Of a stretch of DNA of 64,000 nucleotides, positions 22,624 to 34,956 are shown one piece after another. Position numbers and translations under genes: made by a program. Within the stretch, counting starts at the first letter, position 1, and every line of letters begins with the position of its first letter. The DNA comes from Paramarasmius palmivorus (lineage: Eukaryota; Basidiomycota; Agaricomycetes; Agaricales; Marasmiaceae), in the NCBI GenBank assembly GCA_037176845.1, contig JAYKXP010000018.1, forward strand, positions 707,751-771,750, written 5' to 3'. Below the pieces are notes generated by a model. That model was not told where the DNA came from and did not search any database. It saw only the letters and a list, made by a program, of their open reading frames with translations.

Positions 22624-25600
22624 ATGGGACGAAATCGTCGAAAGTCAGAGAAGAACGAGAAACCGACCGAAAAACGGGGAAACCCAGGAATCTTCCAGGG
22701 TGGGCCTCTTCAAGTCCTCGAGAGTTGGGTACCAGAATATATCTCGTCGCTCGGTAATCGTGTACCGTTTTGGGCCAAGTTCTTCGGTAGTTGGAGGACT
22801 GAGTATACTCCTCTCGACGATGACGAAAGGCTGGAGTTTGAAGCCCTCATAAAGCGGCTCGGTATTATGGACGCTATTGTCGATCGTGGGGGTATAGAGC
22901 GAATAGGTAAGTGTCCTGGACGTTTTACTTTTTGTATTTCTTTTTACTGAAAAACTTTGACCTCAGATACAGACCAGCCTGAAGCATCCACGTCAACAGA
23001 CGCCAATGCTACCGGTATCTCTGGCAGCGCAGGGCAAAGCTCTGATGACATCTCCCCTGGTAAGTGCCATATCTATGCAGCCCTGGAAGTTACTCATTAG
23101 TCTATCGGTAGAAGGTTTGAATAAGGCCTCTCTCGAAGAGGCCAATGCTCCTCAAAAAGCGAACGAACCAACACCATCGAGCCCTGCCACCCAGGCAGCC
23201 CAACCGGTGGCTGAAGATGCACCGGTAGCTGAAGATGCACCGGTGGCTGGAGATGCACCGGTGGCTGAAGATGCGCCGATGGCCGAAAGTATATCTGGTG
23301 AACATAACAAGGGTAAATTTTCGTGGTCTTCAATCTAAATTCAACGTAACTCACGAAATAATCTAAGGCAACGTACCTAGCGATGAACGCTCTTCTCAGC
23401 CATCCACTCAAGCGGAAGAATCTTCCATCGAGGCACCATCTAACGTTTCGGCCAACAAAACGTCACCAGCTACCGAAGCAGGAACATCCGATGCTATTGT
23501 CGAGAAGCCAGCTGAGGCTGCTTCGTCTCATAATCCCTTACCTGGTTCTGCTGATGAGGTACCATCCGATCCCAACGTAACCAAACCGACTTCCTCATCG
23601 CCGAGCTCCTCTAAGAAGTCAAAGTCAAAGCCCCAGACCAAGGCGAAACCCCAGACCAAGGCGAAGACCAAGGCAAATGGGAAGAAGAAGCAAAAGACGA
23701 AGCAGAATGATCGAAGTGAAGAGGATAATATCCTCATTGCCCGGGGTGCCAGTGACGATGTAAGTGTAACTTTCTCATGAATGTTTCTTATACTTACTTG
23801 CATTCTCTGTAGCGTCTCAAGGCCTGGTTTTCTACTCGTTCCACCAAAGAGAAGGCCGCGAAGGCGGAGATGTGGGGTGGGTTCATAAAGCATTTCAACC
23901 GAGATCTCGGCCCTGCACCACGACATGTACCTGACCACAAGATCTATCAAGGCCAAGACGAATTCAAAGACAAGATCAAAGAGAAGATTACCGAAGAGTT
24001 TGGAAAGGATGACGATGAAGATTTTCGTCTAGCCCATTCCATCGACGTGGCAAAGGATTTGTTCAATGACGAGGACAATGAGACAAAACAGAGAGTTCAC
24101 GAGAAGGCGGAGCAAGTATACCAGGCTAGGCGTGAGGCCTATGAAAAGCTACTTGCTGGTGAAGGGCTCACGTCTCCAGAAGACGTTCCCTTGTTCGTAC
24201 TTCTTTATATCCCATTTGGTTGTACTAACTCATATTTTATCAGGCTTCGGGAGCAAATGCCGTACAAAGTACAGCCGCTCATTAATGCTTTGAGTAAAAG
24301 CACGGATACCTTTATATCAGTAACCGTTATTGGCTACAATAAGAATGGCAACGAGGACAAGGCATTCCTCTGCAAGTACGTATAGTCTTTATAGTGTATC
24401 CTTGACCCAGGCTGATTTGCTGCTATTTAGCATGCTCGCAGGTACAACACCTGGGGAGAACCCAATGAAGTTCGACGAATGGGATCCCGTTGGATTCAAG
24501 ATGCTTCACGTTCGTTCGTTCGCAGAGTTCGTCAAGTCATGCTCTCGGATGGAAAAAGGTACGTTATATAGCTTTCCTTTTTTTAGATATGTTTCTCATC
24601 TCTGGCTGAACAGGTTATCCCGCATCTCCTCCTGTGTATTCTCCAGATCTCATCGCCAAGTATGAGGAGGAGGAGGAGGAGAAAGCGCCCGATGAGATAA
24701 GCAATCCCACGGTCAACTCTGAGCCCGACGTGGCAAGTGCTTCAGCTTCTATCTCAGCACTCCCATCTTCTGCCCTTAAAGTCACTGCAATGGCCTCTTC
24801 CTCCACTCAGCATCGAAAGCGACCTCGTAACTCTGGTGAAGACGATGAAACTCCCCACTCCTCGACACCAGAACTCTCATCTGACGACGACGACAACGAT
24901 AACCATGGCTATGATGCCCCAGATATTGGAGAATGCGGTATCAAGCTACTCCCTGGTCGACGTATGGGGAAGCTTCTCGCCGCTGAGCTTCGTGGTGCAT
25001 CGAGGAAGGAAAGGACCCAGAGAATGCTACTCTACTCGAAGTATACCCAGAAGGAGCTGGACAAGGAGGAGGCTGCAGCGAAGCAGCGCCTGATTGCTCT
25101 CCTCGAGGAGGAGAATGACACTAGGGAAGAGAGTGGGGATGATGAGGAGACATTGGCGTCTCAGGCAAAGGGCAAGGCTAAGGCGGGGGCTAAGAGGAAA
25201 AGGAAAGGAAAGGCAAAGCAGGTCGAGATAGATACAGAGATGGATGCAGAGGAGTCAGAGATGGCGAGTCAGAAGGAAAGTACCAGGCCCAAACCCAAGC
25301 GTCCACGTATCGAAGCCTGTGGTCCAGCAGCCACAACTCCCACCAGCTCTCCTTCCCTTCTCCCTCCATCTCAACCACCGCAGCTCACGCAAACAGTCGT
25401 CCCTGACACGGACGTTGGAGCTCGTGTGACTGCCTCAGCGATGGGTTTTGCACAAGCTAGCGCAACAGCACTTATCAGCCAAACTGGCGATTCTGATGTC
25501 GTTGCTACTGCCCAGAGCTCTGGTGGAGCGACTTCTTGTGTTCGTGCATCAGCTCGTGGTGCTGGCCAACGTTCCGATAGCATAACATCGTCAACCGTCA

Positions 25601-26388
25601 ATATCGACACCCACAGTGCCACGCCAAGTCCTGCAAAGGCTAAGCCCTCTGCTCCCTCAACACCGGTGAAGACCAGGTCAACGACACCCATGCCATATGT
25701 TCGAACGCCATTGACAAACGCAACGACTCCTCCTTCGTCACGTCCGCCAACCTCTTCATCGCGTCCACCAACCTCTTCGTCACGTCCGCCAACCTCTTCA
25801 AGGTCTCTTCGAAGTTCACTCTCCGCTAAACCAAGCTCTTCCGCTACTTCAAATGAGCTTCCATCATGGGTTCAAGGGATGAAGGAGTTCCTGTTAGCCG
25901 ATGTCATTGGCTCCGGATGGGTCCAGGCTGTGCAGCTATGGGAAGACTTGGAAAGGTCCTACGATTTCACCACCCCTACTCAAAAAACGCTACCCACGAA
26001 GAACCGCCCAGACGCAGTCCTCTTTTGGTCGAAGCGAGCTCGAAAGTGCGCAGCACCTCCTGACACAAAGGATGCCCAGGTCTTTGGTGATTCTGTGGTC
26101 GAATGGTGGAACACCATGATGCCTTGCTGGCGTACCAAAGACGACAAGGGCAATTGGGCAGCAACTGGCGAAGGTGATTGGGGTGGCCTTCGTTGTCCTG
26201 GCCTGAACGGTCTCCTGAGCATCATGGCTTGTCTCAAGTGGTGGCTCATCAGCGAGTGCGGTGGTTCGTTGGGCTCATTGGACAATGCCAGTTCTCAGTG
26301 GCAGGCTCTCTTCAATGATGTCTGCTGGGTGTTGAAGCAGTTGAGGTTGGAGGAGGAAGTCCCAGCACGTAAGAAAGCCCGCCTCTAG
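22624..26388 (+). CDS. Large KDZ cargo protein, unknown function
   Basis: Starts MGRNRRKSEKNEKPTEKRG and runs through about nine short-intron exons to VPARKKARL and TAG at 26388. Regions in order: a basic start; GGPLQVLESWVPEYI and FWAKFFGSWRTEY; a repeat of the type PVAEDAPVAEDAPVAGDAP; a Lys-rich stretch; KAWFSTRSTKEKAAKAEM and FIKHFNRDLGPAPRHVP with a long acidic helix; LAGTTPGENPMKF and FAEFVKSC; a Ser/Thr/Pro-rich linker with basic and acidic blocks (AGAKRKRKGKAKQ) and three RPPTSSS repeats; and a C-terminal domain (VQLWEDLERSYDF, NRPDAVLFWSKRA, PGLNGLLSIMACLKWW). The GTT..PM.F block and the C-terminal domain align with the minus-strand gene at 9017-12187. No catalytic motif is visible; composition suggests a nuclear protein. 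Position next to the right end of the element argues for a role in, or dependence on, transposition, which is inference. Confidence 0.75.
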
Positions 26389-26554
26389 TAGCCTTCTTTT
26401 CATCTTCGTATACCTTGGGTTTGCAGCATTTCTTGATGTATTAGACACGTCGGATCTAGTGTGTATATAGTGCTTTGTATCAATATTAACAATAGTTGAT
26501 AATATATCTCAGCTTTATCTAAAGCCCTGCAAACTTTGTCAGTCTTTGTAAAAG

Positions 26555-26713
26555 TTATCCTGAGCTAAAACAACATTTGTGAAACTTACATTTAACACTT
26601 TCAAGCGTCCACTTTAGCAAATGTTGACTATTTATCAGCCACCTTTGCTAAAGTCGTTATCACAAAATATTGCAAAAGTCGTTGTGATAACTGCCACATA
26701 TATTTGTAAAAGT
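26555..26713 (-). repeat. KDZ right terminal inverted repeat
   Basis: Reverse complement of the left repeat: AAGCGTCCACTTTAGCAAAT, CTATTTATCAGCCACC, TTTGCTAAAGTCGTTATCAC and GCAAAAGTCGTTGTGATAAC followed by TGCCAC. It begins about 165 bp after the stop codon of the large cargo gene. Confidence 0.8.
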
Positions 26714-26762
26714 ATGCGTACCTCTGGTGCATGTCTTTCGTACTCATCGTTGGCTTAGTGCC

Positions 26763-27147
26763 ATGGCTCTCGTCAATTCCGCCAACATCATCACATATTA
26801 TGTACGTCCCGCTCTTATCATGCTGAAAATACTAGCCATTACCACTGTTCTATCTAGACTCTGGAGGTACGTCTAGGACTTAAAATTCAAGGGCTGGCAA
26901 GTAATTGTTGGCTACTCACTTAGGGCTGTATGAGAGGTGGCCTGGCTGCATTTTCGAGTTGGTAAGTTGAATGTGATTCCGAATAGATCTTTTGCTTTAT
27001 TTTGTTATTTTCAGCGTTTCAGTGGCCATGGTTTCCCGGCTTATGTTGAATCTTCATGAAGTAATGGACACTGGAATCTATCTTAGTCGTTCTGCTGACA
27101 GCCAAGTTGAAGAAGATGTCACACAGATTGTATTCCCGCTACGTTAG
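26763..27147 (+). pseudogene. C-terminal fragment of a DUF6533-type membrane protein gene
   Basis: Three exon-like pieces read MALVNSANIITYY, then GCMRGGLAAFSS, then VAMVSRLMLNLHEVMDTGIY, followed by QIVFPLR and TAG. They match the last exons of the near-complete DUF6533 gene at 54.6-56.0 kb (ANIITYH, GFMRGGLAAFSS, VTMVSRLMLNLHEVMDIGIY) in protein and in DNA. The N-terminal membrane segments are absent; the left border coincides with the KDZ right end. It is a partial copy, either cut by the KDZ insertion or carried here with it. Confidence 0.7.
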
Positions 27148-27282
27148 TAGAGGGTTATGGGGTGCAAACTCAAGACGACCTTTTACGTAATCTTATGTCA
27201 GCATTGGTCAGCATTTGTAAGCCTTCGCCGAGTCACTTTCTGAGAATTCTCTCTCTCTCTCGCATCCACTCTTCATCCAGCT

Positions 27283-30200
27283 ATGCCACTCGTCACATTG
27301 TCCTCGTCTGCAGCAAACACTGTCTTCGACCGCCAGTGTATGCGGTCCACAATATCCAAGTCGTTCGTATTGTCACACAAACTCGTCAACGTCGGGACTT
27401 GGGCCAGATCAACGCTTACTATCGCTGGTCCTGCTCGTGCTTGGACGACTGCTTTCGACTTCGTTGTCTCTTCAAGCTTACCTGATGGAACGGATCTTGT
27501 TTTAGGCGCAGACTTTCAACAGCGATGTGAACAGTCCGGGTGGCATGATGTACTGCAGCTCTATTCCCGTACGTTTCTTCCTACTTGGAATATACGCTTC
27601 TGTAACCACCAAGCCGAAATAGCTGCTCCCCCTTCGACATTGCACAACTCCGTGCCCCTGTGTTCCACCTCCCGCCGTGAGTGAAGGTGGTCCTTTATTG
27701 CGTCATGAATACTGACAACGCCCAGATGATCCTCCAGCTACTGTCTTCCTGCCCGGCAGGTACGCCTTTCCTGCCCGTGAGTACTCCATATCATCGCCAC
27801 GCTGCTGCTCAGTAACATTTGTAGGCCCTACGGATACTAGTTCGACAATTTCGCCCTCCGGAGACGTTTCCGGTGTGGTGGCAACCCCTAGTTATTCTAC
27901 CTCGCCGTCCGGAGACGTTTCCGGCACGGTGGCAACCCTTAGTTACCGTTCATCGGTTTCATATACTGAGCCTCCTTCATCGCCGATACCAGGTCCTTCA
28001 TCTTTAACGGCCAATAGCCTTTGTGTCGATGTTATCCCGTCTAGTGAATCAATCTTAGAATCAATTCTGAAAGGGCAGGCCCGCAGTGGTGTCCGTTGCT
28101 CAGTTTTTCTATCCGACGTTTCACCCCTCATGCGACTCGCTGCCCTTCACGGAGTACCTGTTTCCGGCTTTGGAGATTCCCATCGGGTAATGCTTGGTAT
28201 ACTCCACCATCTATTCACAGGAATGTGTACTGCAAGTAAGAATCTGAAAGAAGGCTGTCGTCTAACAGGGCGAGACTTTTCAGACAAGTCTAGTCAGTCC
28301 TTAGCTGCCGTTAACGCCATTGCATCGCGCGAGCTCGAGTATTCATTGAAGGTGGCCAAGGCTGTCGGTATCCAAGTTGATGGTGTTCGGGTGAAGAACC
28401 AAGGCCGGCGCTATGTAATACGTCGACTGCGCGAGTTTTCTCTATCCCTTGTCAACTCTGGCAACGATACTAGTCGTGTATCTTGTACCCTGGGCACCAT
28501 GTTTTTCAATTTCGATAGGTTGACTGTCCCTGTCTTGGCAGCCCTTGCTGAGAGTCACAATATCAAAGTTTCTCGGTACACGGGAACGGCCCCGCAGTTA
28601 AGGCAAGAGATATTGGCGCATGTCGTGCAAGGATCCTGTTTTGATGACGCTGAAGCCAGTGGTTGCTGTACAATGAAGAAGGTCTACTCTGACGAACCAC
28701 ACTCCGAAGCTATGCGAGTCGAGATACTGAGGGACATCAACGAGCGGTTACCTCCCATGCTTATCAGGCGTGCCTTAAAGATTCTGAATGTCAAAGAAGA
28801 ATATACGCTCGCTACAGCGAAAGATACCCTATCAAAACATATAGAACACATGGTTTCAGGTGGTTCAACTCGTGTTATCCCCGCCTCGCAACCAGAATCA
28901 GCGTCTCCACCCACTGTTCCCAAAAGTGAATGGCCACCACGACTCAGTCACGAATTCAAAATGTCACTTGTGGACCAATTCAAAAAAGCCACCTCCTCTG
29001 ATTCTTTGAGGCAGTTTACATGTTCTGTCTGTAGTGAACGTGTCAATTCCAAAGAGCAGGTGATCTTAGATGTAGAGTCTATTAATCTGGATTTGCTTAA
29101 GCGTCCTGATAGACGACCTAAATCCAATGATGACCCGAATATTGTCGTTGATCCTTTTTGGCTGTCATCTCACAACGAGAACGTATACGAAGACTTGGAG
29201 AACAATAAATTGCGAGATGTTGTACTGGACGAGTGCGGTATCGTTATGAATGGGCACGACGTACGTCTTTTGGCCTGTGCAACTTGCAGTCGGCATTTAA
29301 AACAGGGGAAGGTCCCTCCATTGTCCCTTGCGAACCACATGCTCCTAGGTGACGTACCCGACGAGCTGCGGGATTTGACAGTTGTTGAAGAGGCAATGAT
29401 AGCACGCGTGAGAGCCAAAGTCTGGATCATCCAGTTCAAAGAGGACCGTTTAACGGATGAAAAAGATGATAAGAGAGACGCTGTTCGGGATACTGGTGGC
29501 GTACAAGGTAACTTGGACAAACTCCGCTCGAAGCGCCAAAAAGGCTTTAAAGGACACATTATGGTCTACCCACAAGACCCTGGAAAAGTCGCAACAATAT
29601 TGCCGCCTTCCGTCGAAGAATTGACATCCCCGATCTGTGTACTCTTCATAGGCTCAAAAAAACCCAGCGAGGAGTGGCTAAAAACGAAGGCAAAGCCATT
29701 GTACGTACGTGCGCACAAAGTGCGAGCTGCTCTTGTTTGGCTCAAACACAACAACCCGATGTATAGCTCTATTACCATTGACTACGAATCCATATCTTCT
29801 TGGCCTGAAGAATTCATACTACCGGTTCACATTGAAGTCACTGCACCGAACCCTGACCTTGATGTACTGACGTCCCGCTATGATATGTACGATATTCCCC
29901 CTCCCGATGAAATCGTCGATGAGCCAGACCTTGTAGACAATTTACCGTACCCTTTCCAGAGTATAGTGATTACAGACGTGGATATGAATGCCTCAGCGTA
30001 CGACATGAAAGCCGCTGCCATTAAACACGTTCTTGAAAAAGGCATGGCATACTACGAACATGTTCACGGACCGCAACCTGTAAACGAATTCTATAATCCC
30101 GAACTATTTCCCATGATGTATCCGACACTTTTTCCTTATGGCATCGGGGGATTTGAAAACGTTAAACGGTCTGTTCGTATCTCTCTAGAGAGGCAGGTCA

Positions 30201-33200
30201 AGCATATGTTTCGATTGCGGGATCGTCGATTTCAAGAACATTATTCATTCCTCTTCACAGCCTTTAACATGTTGCAGCGCAGAGAAATCCTCCGACGTAC
30301 TTCATACAAAGTAAAGCAGTCCGGTTTCGCTACCTTTGCGCGAAGGGCCTCTGCGATCACCGTTGAAACAGTAACGGCAGTCACTAATAAATTAGCCGTG
30401 AACTCTTCCACCGTTGGTTTCTCTCAAGAAGAACAAGAAGTTGTGAATTTGATGCGAGAAATTAACACTGTTACATGCAGCGTTCCAGGTTCTTCAGCCT
30501 CCAAAGCTATGATGAGGCGGGAGATTCGCGGCCTCCAGATTGTCCATGGACTACCCACTTTCTATATCACAGTTAACCCTGCTGACACCTTCAACCCTGT
30601 TGTTCGTTTCCTAGCAGGGCAGGATTTCGATGTGGACAACTTTCTTTCCGATAATGGACCAAACTACAGCCGTGATTGTGCCCTGATTGCAAAGAATGCT
30701 TATGTTGGGGCGACATTTTTTGACTTATATATGCGCAACTTTATTAGGTTTTTGCTCGGGTATGATATGGAAGAAAGGCAGGGTAGGGATGGGTTATTCG
30801 GTGTTGTGAAATCCTTCTACGGTACGGTGGAAAACCAGGGAAGGGGAAGTTTGCATTGCCATATGCTGGTTTGGTGCGAAGGTGCATTCAATACGAACGA
30901 AATCCGGGAACGGGTTGTCCAGCTCCAGGACCAAGAGTTTAGAGACCAACTTATCCAGTTCTTAGATGAGGCCATTAGTACGTCACTCCCGGAGAAGCCT
31001 CCTACCTCAATCGAAGTACCGTCTGACGTTTTCAGTCCCGTAAGTGTGCGAGGAGTTCCAAAAAGCATGAATAACCTTGGTGTTGAGGATGCAGAGAAAA
31101 AAGACTTCTTCAACCTAGTTAAGAATTGCCAAACCCATGTTCACAAAGCTACATGCTACAAATACTGGAAAAAGGGAAGCGGGAAACCGAAGGTGTGCCG
31201 ATTCGAACTCGCTGAATTTCAGAAGATAGTCCCTGCTTCAACTGTCAATGATGAGACGGGAGAACTCACCCTGAGACACGTTGACCCGCTAATCAACAAC
31301 TACAACCCGTATGTTATACGAGCCATGAGATGTAATATGGACATCAAATTTGTGGGTTCTGGAGGGGCCTCCAAAGCTCTGACGCATTATGTGACTGACT
31401 ACATTACAAAGTCGCAGTTAAAGGCACACGTTGCATATGGTACTATGGAGACTGCTATGAAACGCGTCCAAGAGAAACTTGGAGAACAGGACAACACTGC
31501 TGCTGTAGGCAAAGCCCTTTTGCAAAAATGTTCTTTCGCCCTCATTGCACGACAAGAGTTGTCTGGACAGCAGGTCATGTCATACTTGATGGGCTACGGC
31601 GATCACTATACAAGTCATGAGTATCGCAACTTTTACTGGAGAGGGATCGAAACATACGTGAATGGCATTGACCCGTCGCCTGAATGCTATACTGTCTCTC
31701 GGCCCTCGCAAACTTTCTCGCCGACTGAGGTGGACCCTAGCGCTTCATCGACCCAAGATGTTCAAGTTCAAGAAAGTCCTGCCCCCTTGCACGTGCCACC
31801 TGCCGATGTTGATGTATCTGTCCGGCTCAACGACGATGGAACCATATCCAAGCGTGGCTCCATTCTTGATGATTACCTCTGGAGAGATCATGCACTGAAT
31901 CACCTGGCCCTTTGGGATATGTTGTCGTCTTTCGAGAAGATCCGTCTGCCCAGATCATTGCAGCCTAAAAGTAAAGTGCCTGAAGAGCCAGACGAGGATT
32001 GTGACGATGCATTAAATCAACATGACGACAACAGTGAGGATGAGGACGAAGAGCCAGAACCTGATTTATCTGATATTCTTTCCGACGCAGGAAGATCGCG
32101 CGCAAAGTACCGATTCCTAATGTCCCATCCTTGGCTTCCAGGGAAACATGCCGACGTTGAGACACATTGTATGCTACTTCGCCATCCTAAACGAAGATTT
32201 GTTCCTGTTCCAATGGGAGACAGTCTTCCACGACGAGACAGGGAAGAGGTTTATCCTCGTTATTGCCGGTTAATGTTGATATTTTTAAAGCCATGGCGAA
32301 CACCGTCGGATCTGCGACAAATCGGCCAGTCTTGGGTTGAAGCATTTGACGAGTTTGTACAAACCTGTTCAAAAGACCATATCTCATTGATGAACAACAT
32401 GCAACTCCAACATGAATGTAAAGACAGCCGGGATGATCACTTTGCAGAACGCCAGCAGGGCCGAAGATATCGATCTCGCACTACCTTAGGCTCGAACAAT
32501 GTGTTGGATGATGATGAATGCTACGATGCCGAACAGCTTGCTGACCATCTTGAATCAGTGCAGAAAGCAAGGAGTGTAAAGGATGCTGTACTTACGGCTG
32601 GTGTAGAATGTTGTGTGAGGCTTTTGGGGAATGCTGGGTTCATCGATAAGGTGGAAGAGAAGGAGGTACGCGTTCCCGACGTTGATGATTCATCCAGTTT
32701 AGCCGCTTTCCACCAATACGTCACAGCTGTTGATGAAGAGCGAGAAGCAGAGTGGACGTTGCATTATGACACGTGCCGGAAATTGTGGAGGCGAAATGCC
32801 TCAGCGAAGCCTGTTGTAGGCCCTGGTACTGACAATATGGATGTGGATGATGAGTACATTGGAGGTGTAGCTAATGGTTTAGATTCTGACGTTCTCCGCA
32901 ACATCGATGACCCAGAAGTCTACGTGTCCGGCATACGCCAAGATGTTCCGGCACCGCCCGCGACCGCGAAGGTTTCGATCAATGATTTTCTTGAGAACTA
33001 CAGTCCGAAGTTGAATCGTGAGCAAAAACGTGCCTTTAAAATAATTGCTGAACACAGTTTGAAACAACGCCCAAGTCCCTTGCGGATGTATCTAGGAGGA
33101 CCTGGAGGTACAGGTAAATCCCATGTCATTCATGCCGTGCGTGCTTTCTTTGAGGCTCAAAATCAGGGTCGAAGGTTCAGACTTTCATCATACACAGGTG

Positions 33201-34891
33201 TGGCAGCGAAAAATATATGTGGTATGACCTTGCATTCATGCTTATGTATGAGCCAGAACACCAAAGAATCATTGAATAGCTCCTCGGACCTTGTCGCAAT
33301 GTGGGAAGGAGTTGACTATTTGTTCATCGACGAAGTTTCAATGATAGGGTGTCACTTTATGCTTTCTATCAGTAAAGCTCTCGCAAAGGCCAAGTCAAAC
33401 ACTCTACCGTTTGGTGGTATCAATGTAATTTTTGCTGGTGATTTTGCTCAGCTTCCTCCCGTGTTAGACACCAGGTTGTATGGAAAAATCAAGAGCGAAC
33501 GCGTGGCAACAACAAGTGGTCAGGAAGCTGTCTACGGAAAACTTCTCTGGATGTCTGTGGACACCGTTGTCGTGCTAACCAAGCAAATGCGACAAGCAGG
33601 TTCTCAAAACACGGAATTTGTACACCTACTGTCACGCTTGCGTGTAGGAAAGTGCACCGAAGATGATTATAACGTCTTGCAGGACAGGTTAATGGCTAGA
33701 GTCCAACCAGACCCAAATGGTGGCTCCTGGAAAACTGCACCGATTATCGTTTCGAGCAACCGAATGAAGGACGAGCTAAACGAACACTTAGCTCGCTCGT
33801 TTGCGAGAAAAACTGGCCAAAAACTTCATTGGTATTACGCAACCGACAGCCATGGACGTGTTGAAGTCACCGATTCAAGAGTGTTAGATCGACTTGCGAA
33901 CTTGGACAGTGGGAAAACTGCGCAACGTTTGTACAGGATACCCCTTGTGATAGGAATGCCCGTCATCATTGGGCATAACTTCGACATCCAAAGAGGTGTC
34001 GTAAACGGCTGCACAGGAACATTGCGACACGTTCGATATCGCTATGACGGTTTGGGCCGACGGCACGCTACTTCATGCATCGTAGACGCTCCATCTACGC
34101 TGGAATCTGAATCTGAACCTCTACCACATCTTCCTCGGGGTCAAGTTGTTACACTCGAGACGCGGGTTTCCATCAAGATCATCCATCCGGACACGGGCAA
34201 ACGAGCAACCTTTTCTCGCCTTCAAGTTCCAATACTACCCGGATTTGTGATCACGGCACATAAGTCTCAAGGGCAAACATTGACCCATGCGATCGTCGAT
34301 TTGGCGGACTGCCGGGGCACTGAAGAGCCATACGTGATGCTGTCCCGCGTCACGTCAATCGAAGGTCTAATCATTTTGCGACCTTTCCCCAGAAGCAAAA
34401 TTACCTCACGGCCGTCGGAGGATGCTCGGGCAGAGGCGGCTAGGATCAACTACTTGAGACTCAAAACGTTGCTCTCTTATGGTGATACCGAAGAACAGCA
34501 AGCTGCACGCCTAGAGCTTGGACGACTGCATCTTGACCGCGAAAGCTTGAGCACTATATCTGTCAATCCCCATGACGATGGCAATCGAACCCCCCTCAAG
34601 TCAGTAATCGACGTTCTGCAGAGGGAGACTGAACACATAGCCCAGGCGTTTGATCGCGAGGTGAGTTAGACGTTTAGGCCCTTGTTTGAGACTGACATGC
34701 TCCTATAGGAATCTCCTACACGTAAGAGGCCCCTAGAAAGCAATGGGAATGAACCTGCCTCAAAGGTCTGTGTCCCCTTCGCACGCATTGGCAATCCCTT
34801 ATATTGCTTTCAGAGGATTCGCTATTCTCGAGTACAACTAGTCCCCCGATCACTTTCTTCCTCTTGTTCTGATCCCCAATCTATCACTTAG
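27283..34891 (+). CDS. Helitron Rep-helicase (RepHel) transposase
   Basis: Six exons fit by phase: 27283-27568, 27623-27676, 27726-27776, 27825-34660, 34709-34765 and 34814-34891, giving 2453 residues. The start MPLVTLSSSAANTVF leads to FDFVVSSSLPDGTDLVLGAD. Around residue 1141 is the rolling-circle HUH motif in GSLHCHMLVW, and near residue 1319 the tyrosine motif YVTDYITKSQLK, the candidate nucleophile for strand nicking. The C-terminal half is a Pif1-type superfamily 1B helicase: Walker A GGPGGTGKS near residue 1888, Walker B LFIDEVSM, then GDFAQLPPV, LTKQMRQ and the late motif HKSQGQT. The main exon is open for 2278 codons. The protein ends with a basic tail (TRKRPLESNG). All parts of an autonomous Helitron transposase appear present. 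The two small 3' exons add 44 residues beyond the TAG that would be read without splicing. Confidence 0.88.
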
Positions 34892-34956
34892 TCAGTGTTT
34901 GCTTCTCATCCTCAGATTGCATCGCTCACCGTTGTTTAGATTTCTCGCGACTCTCC

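Larger units (their letters stand above)
13130..26713. mobile_element. KDZ-superfamily DNA transposon with TET/JBP cargo (~13.6 kb)
   Basis: Bounded by related inverted terminal repeats (13130-13290 and 26555-26713) and containing a recognisable KDZ transposase, a TET/JBP dioxygenase, a broken small gene and a large gene of unknown function. The transposase and TET/JBP genes read toward the left end and the other two toward the right, diverging from about 20.75-20.92 kb. TET/JBP genes riding on KDZ elements are known from mushroom genomes. I looked for an 8-bp target duplication: left flank ATGTTGTA and right flank ATGCGTAC share only the first three bases, so either the flanks have rearranged or the exact ends differ by a few bases. 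Confidence 0.8.

Noticed and set aside
13122..26721. Target-site duplication of the KDZ element
   Set aside because: ATGTTGTA and ATGCGTAC agree in only three of eight bases; I do not claim a duplication.
27875..34669. Helitron helicase as a single 2264-codon frame starting at 27875
   Set aside because: The first codon there is GTG inside a Ser/Thr-rich region; three upstream exons and two downstream ones join in exact phase, giving a proper ATG at 27283 and a longer C-terminus.
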